Positions 45,091 through 55,200 of a stretch of 64,000 nt of DNA are shown in pieces; position 1 is the stretch's first letter; each line of letters starts with the position of its first letter. The position numbers were made by a program, and so were the translations under genes. The stretch is from assembly GCF_000234665.1 (NCBI RefSeq), contig NC_018337.1:892222-956221 (forward strand). The letters are read 5' to 3'. This DNA is from Leishmania mexicana MHOM/GT/2001/U1103 (taxonomy: Eukaryota > Euglenozoa > Kinetoplastea > Trypanosomatida > Trypanosomatidae). The notes under the pieces were generated by a model. The model was not told where the DNA came from, made no database searches, and saw nothing but the letters and a program-made list of their open reading frames with translations.

Positions 45091-46446
45091 CTACGGTTCA
45101 TCGGAGAGGTTGCGCGTTGAAGTCGATACAGCCGCCTCAGGCACGAACTCGCGCGTGCTCAGAGGTCCCTCCCGGCGTGTCAAGTGAACCAGCATGGCAG
45201 TAACATTATCAGTGCTCCCTTTCGTGAGAGCTGCCTGAGCTAACTCCTCGGCGATGCACTGCGCCGGCACGCCTTCCTGTAATCGTTGGGAGCAAAAGTC
45301 CACCACTTCTGCGTATGTCATGACATCCCAGAGCCCGTCGCAGCCGATCACGAGAAACTCGTCCTCATCCGTCAGTCGGGTAACCGACGTCTCCGGAACA
45401 GCGATCACTCCAGAGGGCTTGCCATCCGTGTACTTTGCAAGCTTGAAGCCTGCGTCTCCGATGGCGCGTGTTACAGCAAGACTAACGACCGCCGGGTTGT
45501 AGTTTGGGTGTCCGACACGATTGTGGCACACCTTGCCCCCTACAGAACGAATCCGCTCCTCCTCGCTCGGGTTGCTGGCGATGTTGTGTCGCACGGTGAG
45601 AACTACTGGCTTTGCGTTGTGCGAAAGCACAACTTCGGCGTCGCCGACGTTTCCCACTACAAGCTTGTCATCTATGATCAAGGCAACGGCGCAGACGCTG
45701 CCAGACTCGTTCGTCTCCGCCTCGGAGCGGGCGAGGAAGGCTCGGTCAGCCTCTACTATGCCATCAACGATGGCCTTCTCGGGATTAGTCTTCACCTCTG
45801 GATGGCCGAGGATGAGCCCGTGCAATTGGTCGCGGAGGTATTCCGCGCATTGGGTGCCGCCGTGACCGTCGTAGACGCCGAAAAACGGAATCCCCTCGGA
45901 CAGCATCGTATGCTGATCCTCCATCGTCTTGCGGGTGCCCTGCTCGGCTGTCGCGCCGTAGTCTACGACAACGAAGGCGGTCTTGCGCAAGCTACTGTGG
46001 CGGCAAAGGGGGTGCAGCGTCGCCGAGTTCTGCCGCGGCAGCGCTGAAGAGCTCATATTGAAAGGAACGACCACGTGGTTAGTCTGATTGCCCTTGCCGC
46101 GACTGCCGTCGCAGGTCGGCTGCGGTGCGGATGCATCTTCTACGTCTGTGGAAGGGGGCGACGCTTGCGGGGTTAGACCAGTCTTCGCTGGATCACGTGG
46201 TCTCGTCGGTGAGCTCGCTAGCGGTGGAGAGAGAAAATGTGGGTGTTTGACCACGGATGTACTACTGCTCGTAGAGCTGCTCTTGTTCAGGGGAACTGTC
46301 GGCGGTTTCTGCTTCGGACGCAGGATAGACTTCTTCTTCGCAGAATTGAAGGCTGTTGTCGTGTTGGCGGAGGTTGGCGACTTTGGCGAGTGAGGTGAGT
46401 CGGGTTTCCGCGTCGCCGTCGCGTCGCTCTTCTTCTCTGCCGGCAT
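45091..46446 (-). CDS. PP2C-family Ser/Thr protein phosphatase (second of a pair)
   Basis: Encodes 451 residues from the ATG at 46446. The first ~150 residues are Ser/Pro/Thr/Lys-rich and probably disordered. The PP2C domain then shows RKTMEDQH, FFGVYDGHGGTQCAEYL, LVVGNVGDAEVVLSH, SLAVTRAIGDAGF, LVIGCDGLWDVMT and TDNVTAMLV. Metal-binding Asp residues are present. The residue after GD in GNVGD is Ala, whereas the neighbour has Cys. Sequence from the MED motif to DNVTA is strongly similar to the 39868-41043 product, so they are paralogues, but their N-termini differ. The frame is open to 46710 upstream, beginning with TTG in simple sequence, and that extension is rejected. Confidence 0.9.
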   Translation of the reverse strand: MPAEKKSDATATRKPDSPHSPKSPTSANTTTAFNSAKKKSILRPKQKPPTVPLNKSSSTSSSTSVVKHPHFLSPPLASSPTRPRDPAKTGLTPQASPPSTDVEDASAPQPTCDGSRGKGNQTNHVVVPFNMSSSALPRQNSATLHPLCRHSSLRKTAFVVVDYGATAEQGTRKTMEDQHTMLSEGIPFFGVYDGHGGTQCAEYLRDQLHGLILGHPEVKTNPEKAIVDGIVEADRAFLARSEAETNESGSVCAVALIIDDKLVVGNVGDAEVVLSHNAKPVVLTVRHNIASNPSEEERIRSVGGKVCHNRVGHPNYNPAVVSLAVTRAIGDAGFKLAKYTDGKPSGVIAVPETSVTRLTDEDEFLVIGCDGLWDVMTYAEVVDFCSQRLQEGVPAQCIAEELAQAALTKGSTDNVTAMLVHLTRREGPLSTREFVPEAAVSTSTRNLSDEP

Positions 46447-49263
46447 GCTTTGGCACGTCGCCGGTACGACAGAGCGTAAATATTTAAAAAGGGCGTCGCC
46501 TAGAGGACGTATGGATGTCGCGCACACACACACACACACAGACACAGAGAGAGAGAGAGACGCAAAACGGTTCCAGCGAAGGAAGGGAAGGGAAGGGAAG
46601 GGAAGGGAAGGGAAGGGAAGGAGACGACGCTGCCGGGGAGGGGGGAGGGGGGAGGGGGGGGGGAAGAGATTACGAGGAGACCAACGGACACACACAACGG
46701 AGACACACAACGAAAAAGAAGAAGAGCGGTTTAATACAGAGAGAGAGAGAGCTTTATATGTATATGCGTGTCTGAGTTAGTTTTGGGAGGGAGGGAGGGT
46801 TCGAGTAGAACGCGGGCGAGGAGTCGAGCAAATAGAAAGAAGCGACCACACAGAAAACGAAGAGGGAAAAAGAAAGTAGCAAAACGCCACCAGGCAGCAA
46901 CCAAGGACCGACGACGGTGCTCAACGCAGAACGGGGGGAAGGAGAGAGAGGGAGAAAGAGGCAGAGGCGGCGAAAAGCGAAAATAAAAATACAAAACAGT
47001 CTGAGCGGCACGCGGTCACGGGGAATAAAATCCGCAAGACCCACTGTCCAGTAAGACACCCTTCACCGCGTGCTGCTGTGCGATAGCCAAGTCGCTAGAA
47101 AGAGGGGTTGATGACTGCGTGGGGTGATATAGAAATGAGAAACGCAGGCAGACAAACAGATAGAAAAACTGTGGAGAGTAAAGCGGCAGAGCGAACGCGG
47201 TTGCCACCAAGTGAAACACACGAGAGGGGGACCGAGGCACTGAGGGAGGCCTGAGGGAGGAAGAAAAACAAGGCAGCGTGCGCTGCTCGTTTCTTGTTAG
47301 TGAATGGCTGTGCGGCGGCGGGATGGAACGACGCGATGCGCGGGGATGTACTCCCGCCTCGGCTTTCTTTTCTTACCCTGTGGTTGCTGTTGCGGATATC
47401 CCTGCCAGCACTGCTCACCTTCGTGCGGGAAGATGCCAATTGCCAAGTTGATGTCGGCGAAGGAATGATGATGGGAGGCAGAGAGGATAGGAAGAGATGC
47501 GTGTCGCTGTTTTATCGTTTTGCTTGCCGTACATGGGTCGTGAAGAGACGGCCTGGGGCAGTGTGCCCACTCTCTTTTTCGTTTTTTTTCGTGGGGGAAG
47601 GGGGTTCGCTGCTCCACCGTTTCGGCACGCACGCCCTCAGAGGACGGCGACGTCACAAAGCAGCTTCTACGTTCTTATTTTTTGTTGTTCGGCGAGATCT
47701 CTGCGTCCTCTTCTTTCGCTTCGCTTTCCTCCCTCGCGCTGTTGCGAGGTTCCTTCCCCTGACACCGGCTGCGGACTGGCAAGTTTGTGAGACGGTGAAC
47801 ACGATGGAAAAGGGAGGAGGCAAAGAGCAGAGGCCAACTGCAACGGCGGCGGCAGCCACTCTGGATTCACAGACACACACACACACGGTCGCTCGCAGCG
47901 GCGACGATGGCGAAGCCGGGAAATGCAAGTGAGAAGCAAAAGGTGAGAAGAGAATGTGATGGAGGCGTACAATGGTGTGCGTACGTGTGCACACTTCTTC
48001 ACCGTGCCACAACTCAACAGAGGTTGAGAGTACAGAAGCAGAACGCGGCACTCGTGTTAGAAACAGAGACAAGGGACATGGTGGTGGTGGTGGACGATGG
48101 AGCGACAGACAACATCTTTCCCGCATGGAGACGGCACAACAACCCAAAAGGTACTTTGCCCCGCGGGAGAAAGGGAGGGGTGTTGAGCGCACACGCGGTT
48201 TTGGCTCGATCGTTTCACCGAGCACTTCGATAGACAGGATGCATTTAGTCACGCCTCTGACGGCTTTTCGAGTCCCCCCACACCGCCACCACAGTTCCAT
48301 TAAAGTGCCCATCCAGCTCGCCTTCCCCTCCCCCCGCGGTGAACGCGAAGGGGCGGCACAGACACACGCACGCACTCACATGCGCAGTCCGCTACGCCGG
48401 CACCACAGTGACGCACCCCCTTGCTTCATGTATTTTATTTTTCTGTTTTTCTTGGAGCTTCTTTCCTTGAGTACGATCGGGTGGAGGACTCCAATGGAGA
48501 GGCGGATGTGCTGTGTAGAGGCAGCACCCCACAAACTCTTCTTCACGTGTTAGACACTACGCGAAGCACATGCACCCACACACGCAGACACAAGAATAGA
48601 TGGAGAGGCACGATCCAAGCTCTACCCGACCCTCCCAACCTACCCGGCCTCCAGCCGCGCGACCATACCGTGTTGCCGAAACGAAACCCTGGCACCTCAC
48701 CTCTGGCCACCATGGAACAAAATAAACGTAATAGGTGTGAAGCAAAAGACATCGGACGCGCAAAACAGTGACGCAAACCGGCAGCGCCGTAATGAAGCCA
48801 CGTGAGTGTGTGAGCTTGTGGGTGGAGGAGGAGGGGGGGCGCGAAGCGAGGAATGATAGAGGGGGGAGGCGACGGGAGAAAGAGCAGCACAGGACGAAAG
48901 CAAAATAAAAGGAGCCACAGTGCCGACACGCACACGCAGACAGACACAGACACAGAGACAGAGACATGAAGAGATGAGCCTCACATCTTCACCAAAACCC
49001 CAAACTCGCGTGATAGAAAAAGGAAAGAGGGCCATCAGCAAGTAAAGAAGACTGCTGGAAATGCGTTTCGGCGTAGGCATGTGTGCGGTAGTGTTCGCCC
49101 GTGCACGACTGTGTGGGGAGGAAAAGCACGGCCCATAGGTCACACGCAAGGCGAAGGAGCGACGCGAAAACCAAAAGAGGACGCATGCGTGACAGTCCGC
49201 ATTCGCTAGAGCGCGGCGCTGTTTTTACGAGATGGGGGAAGGGAACCTACAGCGGCACACAAT
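46447..49263. other. Intergenic region between BIG-like ARF-GEF and second PP2C
   Basis: This 2.8 kb stretch includes (CA)n near 46524-46540, a GA run near 46547-46560, a (GGGAA)n microsatellite at 46578-46622, and further simple sequence. No gene is supported. The left end holds the PP2C leader, with a possible acceptor AG at 46501-46500; the rest should be the ARF-GEF 3' UTR. Confidence 0.55.
46578..46622. repeat. (GGGAA)n microsatellite, a pure pyrimidine tract on the sense strand
   Basis: About eight tandem GGGAA units. On the minus (transcribed sense) strand it is an uninterrupted (TTCCC)n tract about 130 nt upstream of the second PP2C start codon. Confidence 0.8.
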
Positions 49264-52200
49264 TCACATGCGCGACTCAAGGATACGTGCACACAACTCC
49301 ACACACGACTCGGGCGGCATGCTGCAGTGCAAGTCCATCTCCTCCCAGCAGCTGTTGAAGTAGGCACTAACTGCCGCCTCCTCGAAAGCGCTGGGAATGA
49401 CTCGCAACAAATCGATCAAATCACGAGTGGGGCACGCCTGTAGCACGACAGAGCTGGCGCCAAGGATCGCTGTGCACTTGAGGGCGTAGATGCGAAGAAG
49501 GTAGCACCACTCGGTGAAGACGCGCTGGCGGATCGATGGATCGCTTTGGGCAGTCAAGTAGAGGGTGCGAGCCGCGATCGGGTAACGGGCGGAGCGGAAG
49601 ATGTCGGTGAAATGGCATTCTTTGTACTCTTTGAGCACGTGCTTCGCGGGTGTCGAAGGGGGGGTGGTGGTGGTGGTGGTGGTGGTGGTGGTGGTTGCTG
49701 CGGCCTCCAGTTCAGCGCGCACGCCCGCTTGCACCGCCTGCTGCAGCTCTATACACGCCAACCGACTTCGCTTCAACTCTTCCAAATACTGACCCACGTA
49801 GACCCACAAATCACTACGCACCACGTTGCTGTCGGCCTCGCCAAGATCAAAGGCGGCAATGAACTCGATCAACACGCACGCGTACGGAATCAGCAACAGC
49901 GTCTCAAGCACAGCGTTTTTGGAGGTTTCGATGAAGGCCGGCGACGCTGCGACAGCGGCTCTGGAGGAGCGCCTGCTCTGCGGAGCGCCGTCGCCCGACG
50001 AGGCGTCCGCCCCAGCAGCGGTTGCGGGCGACGCGGGCTCTGTGTGAGACGCGGAGTCGTGCGAGCCCACCATTCCGTGTTCGTGCGATGTACCCATGAC
50101 CGACTTGAGAAACCGCACCGCGCGGGCATCTCGGGTGACGAGAAAATAGAAGCTCACACCAAGCAACACGTGGCGCATGGCCCCCGACACTTCGAGGCAA
50201 ACATTCCAGTCCGCCTCGCACGTGCTGAGGAGGCGCTGAAGCTTATCCAGGAGGCCGTGCGTGAGGCACCCGAAGATGGTGGAGCGGATCTGCAGCATCA
50301 TCGCACTCGCCAACTGCACCGATGTGGCGGACAGTCTGGATAGAGACACTTGTACGGGAGTGTTGCGCGCCGCCGGCGTCTGCTGCAGCTCCACCCAGTC
50401 AGCGGTGCGCTTGAAGCGCACCACATCCACGACGCCAACCTGCTGAATCTCATGCACCAGGCCCACCACAAACGGATTGCCGTCCCGGGCCTCCGTCGGG
50501 ATCCACTGATACAACCTTTCCGCGTAATTCACCGCGTCCATGGAAGACGGCGCGCCGGGGACGCTGGGCAGCCTGTCCAACGCATCCATCGTCGCCAAGG
50601 ACGCCGCAGCCCAGACAAAGTCGTAGCACACCCGCAGTACCTCATCGACGTAGTCGTTGCGGAGCATGCGCAAGGTGATGTTGGTCGACTCCACAACTTC
50701 ATTCAGAACTTTGCACGCCAGCTTCAGCAAGTGAGCGTGATCCTTACATGCGAGTAACATGCCCTTGAGCGCTAAGTAGACAAGGAGTCGATAGTCAAAG
50801 CGGTCAAACTCGTAGCCCCCAGACATCGGTGGCGACACCAGATCCGCGTCCCCAGGCACGTGCGTCAGCAGTGTCGTCAGCATCGGTCGCACCATGCCAC
50901 TGAAAAGCGAGCTCCGCACCTCCGCATCGAACAGGCCCGCATACTGCGCAAGCAACGCCCATATTGACGAAAGGGCATGTGCTCGCACCCGCACGGAGCT
51001 GTGCACGACGACGATCGGCACCATTCCCTCGAACAGCGACATCCATAGGTGGTACTTCGTCTTGCTGGTAAAGGTCACGGGCTTCTGGAGGAGCGCGTCC
51101 AGCGTCAGCGGCTCCGCAGCGAGCGTCACCCGCGACAGCTGCCTGCCCATCATCTGAGACGCTGCCACCTCCTCCTCGACTGTGAGAAAGCGCGTGGCCC
51201 ATCGCGTGACGGCGTCTGCCGTCCGCACTTCCAGTGGAGGGGCCTCCAGCCCATATTGCAGCCAGTGGCCACACGCGACAAGGTACGAAATGGCGCGCAG
51301 CGGCATGCTCTCTTCCACGCCGGAGCAGGCAAATGTCGTTAAGCAGAAGATCAAGTCGCTAAAGCAGTCCTTCACGTAGCTGATATGCCGCAGTATCACA
51401 CCCTCGCAGATGGACCAGGCGGACGGCGCCACCTCTGGGATGGCCGCGGCGTGGCTGAGGCACGAAAAGACGACGTTCCAGCCACTCGCCAAGTGTTCGG
51501 CGCGGAAGTCGATCACCTCGGAGAGAATCATCATCACCTTCTGCCGGCAGGCGACGTTTTGATTTGACATGAGAATCAACTCGAACGGCCTGAGCACCTC
51601 TTTCTGGAAAGAATAGTTGAGCAGCTCCTCGCGCATGAGGTAAGTCAGCGCGACGAGCCGCAGACCATCCAAGGTAGACAGGGCAATCTCGCTGCTGCTG
51701 CGGCAACCTGCTAGCGTAAACACCTCACTCGCGTGCGCCCACAAGTCGCGCCACTGCAGTCGGCTCAAGAAAGAGGCGCAAATGCTAACAAAGTCGAACA
51801 GCTTAGTTAGCGAGAAAGTGCGGGTGTACGTTAGCTCCATCTCGCACACCTTCACCAAGCCGCTCGTCATCTCCAGCTGCACTCGCGGCGGGTACTGCGT
51901 GGCGTCGAAGAGGCGGTCAAGCCACAGATCAACGTGACACGTCGGGACAGAGCGAAGCGCCAAAAGTATAGCTTTGCGGTTGTCGCGAGAGGCGCGGTCG
52001 ACGACGCTGGCAGGTACATCGTTGAGAGCGCCGAACCAGAGATCCGCGCGCTGCTGCTGCTCCGGTGCGGTCGTTGCGGCGGAGATGCCTCTCGTGTTAT
52101 CGCTGCTCGCATCCGGGCCAGCGGAAGCCGAAGAAGCGGCCGGCTTTGTCGCGGAATCCGGTGGCTTTGGAAGCACCCAACTAGTTTCTTTTGCCGGCGG

Positions 52201-55200
52201 TGTCGTGTACAGCAGACGGCGCGCCTGGCGCTGCCATATACCCTCGATACCGTTCGCCAAGGCATCTACGAGCGACATCGCCTTGTACGCCGCCTGCCAC
52301 CCACGCGCGTTGAAGGAAGAGCCGCATTGCATGAACAGGTTGAAAAACGTCGAGAGCACCTGCAAGCGCGTGAAGGGAATCGTCGACTTTATCGTCACGC
52401 GCGAGCTTGGCACCGCCTTCACGACGACGACGGAGGTCAGACGAGTCATCTCGAACATGTGCTCCAGTAGCTTCTCCGTGTGGGAAACGTTGCCGAACGC
52501 GCAGCAGACGCGCACGGTGTTCTGCAAGCCGAGGAGGATGGTGCTGAAATAGCCAGCGCTTTGCGTGTCCTCCAAGTAGGCGGTCACCGCCTCGTACTCC
52601 GCCCCCGCCTCCCGCTCGTTCCCGGACAGTGACGGCGACGAGAAAGACTGCGGTCGCAGATATTTCTCCGAATCCTCAAGCAGCTGCTGCAGAGCCAGCA
52701 CGACAATATGACACACCACATCTACCGACACCTCCCACATGGGAAGGGCGTTCTCGATGCTCGTCGCCGTTACGAACATGGCGTGATGCGCTGCGTCGTT
52801 GGTGGAAGCCTCTTGTAGCGCGTTCATCACCTCCTTCAACGTCGCACGCAACTCCTGCTGGTACATCTCCTCTCGCTTGCGCCGGGCTGAGTTGAACAGC
52901 GCGTTGCCGGCGGCATCCATTGGTAGCAAGACTTTGTCCGTGATGGCAGCCGCGATTGGAGAGAGGTGGCGCAGCAAGGGAATGGAGTCCAACAGGTTCG
53001 TCGTCAACTTACTGCTGCGTCTGAGTCCGGCAGATCTGTCCGCCGCAGCCGCGGCTGGCGCGTGCACCGACGGCTGCGTCACACACTTCGGCGACGGCCG
53101 CAGCACGATCTCCTCTCCGCTGATGCGGTCGTAGATGCCACCGAGAATGGACGGATCGATGTCGTTGCCCTCGTCGATGCCTCGGCTATTCTGCAGAAAG
53201 CCCTCCTTCGTCATCTTGTTTTTGACGTGCCTACTATGGGCGTCGGTGTTGAGCATGCAGATGGAGAAAGATAGAATGAAGGCGGTGTCTGCCGAACTGA
53301 AGATGCCGGGGTTTTGACGGCAGTACTGCGCCGCGAACAGTTCCATTGTTTTGTCCACGACCTGCGCCTCGCCCAAGAGCTTGAAGCCGCCAAGGAAGAG
53401 ACGCAGTGCCTCGTCCAGCGTCTTGCCGGTGAAGTCGTGCAGTCCAATCCACTCCTCGAACACAACACGCGACGACGGTCGTCGAAAGCACTTGGCAAAG
53501 TAGTCGCCAAGCACCATCTTGTCAAGGTAGTCCTCCTTGACACGCAGAAACGTTGCCACCTTCCTAGCCGAGAGGAGCATGGCGTCATCCACGTCACTCG
53601 TGATGGCTGCAGTAGACGTCGCTGGCGCTTCCACAGGGGCGGGGGACGCGGCAGCAGCATCAACACCGCCGGCCGGCACCTGCTCCGTCCTTCTTGACAC
53701 CTCATTAGAGCCCGATGGCTCTTCTGCATCGTCATTGCGAAGCCCATCTGAGGTGCTTGCGTTGGTGGTGTCCGTGGCTGTGGTGGGGATAGCGGCAACC
53801 CCCGCTCTGTCGTTCAATGGAAATCGCGCCCCGACAGCCGCCGCCGGCTCCAGTGTTGCACTGACCGTCTTATCGGCGTCCTCGAGGGTCAGCAATGAGT
53901 TTTCCAAGTATTCGATGGCCGCATCTGGGGTTGCCTTCAGATTGAACAAATCGAGGAATTTCTTGAACGCATCCTTGTACCGTCGCGCCTGCAGGAAGGT
54001 GTCGACGTTCGCGGTCGCGTTGAGGCCACCATTAGTGCCGCCGCCACTCATCGATGAACCCATCACCTCGACACCACGCAGCTGTGCGTGGGTCCTACCG
54101 TGCCGCAGTCCGTCCTCACTCAGGTGGTGCACGAGCGGCGAACAGGTGACAAGCTCGTGAGGTGCCGTATCTGTCGTCGCGCCGTCTCGACACCCAGTCC
54201 CATTTTTGGGTGTACCGGTGTGAGTGTCCTCCTCCTGATCGCATTCAAAGCGCTCGATCCACTGAATATTCGAGTCGGCAACCTGCAACAGGCTTACAAG
54301 TGCCTTGCGGCGAAGTGGTTCTGGCACGTCGTACTCCAGCCGCACGGTCAGAACCCTCTTCAGCTCAGCGAAGAGCTTGCTGTTGCACACCTGCTGCGCC
54401 GGAGGCATGGCAAGCGCGCCGAGGTAGTGGATCATCATCTCGAAGAAACTCTGCGAGTGCGTGTTGCAGTCGTAGTTCAGGAAGAGCCCAAGCAGGAGCT
54501 GCGGCTCCTCAATGTACGAGCCAAAAGCCTCAAGCACGAGTAGCTTGTGCTCCAAGGAGGTGAAGGAGGAGTCTAGCACACGGAAGTAAACGTGACGGAA
54601 GACCGTGCTCGTCTCACTTACCATTTGCGGACCAAAGCGCAGGCAGCAGCTTAACAGCACGTTGATGGAAAGTCGAAAGATGTCCAGGTCCGTCGAGATC
54701 GACGTGCGAATCGCAGCAGGCACGACGACCTGACGCAGCAGCTGAACGATATCTGGGCACTTGCGGAACTGCGGGCCGCCGTTCACGATACTGTACAAGA
54801 GAAAACTCAGAGCCGTCACCAGCATGTGCTCATTCAGCGATGCAGCAGAAAAGCTCGTCGTGGAGGCACCCTCTTCTGTGGCGTTGCCGGAGGTTCTGCG
54901 AGGAGCCGCCGGCGTCGCACCGTCACCGCCACCGACGGCGTCGTTCGCCGGAGCGTCGCGATGATACTCGCTCGTTGACGCCGCCACGACGCCCCCCTCG
55001 AGTCCGCCGCCACTCCCTGACAAGATAGACGAAATGCCGGAAAGCGGCGTCAGGCGAGCGATGTGGCCGCACAACTCCAGCAGCAGAAGCATGTCTGTCA
55101 CCCCACGGAACCGTCGAGGCGGCGGCGACGCCGCCGTCAGCGCGGCAGCGGTCGACGTTTCCGCTCCGTCACACACAGGCGGAACCACAAGTGAGGTCGC

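Noticed and set aside
47294..48375. Overlapping plus- and minus-strand frames of 212 and 240 codons in the intergenic region
   Set aside because: Both are open over the same simple sequence, neither shows a domain, and the region fits the long 3' UTR of the BIG-like gene.
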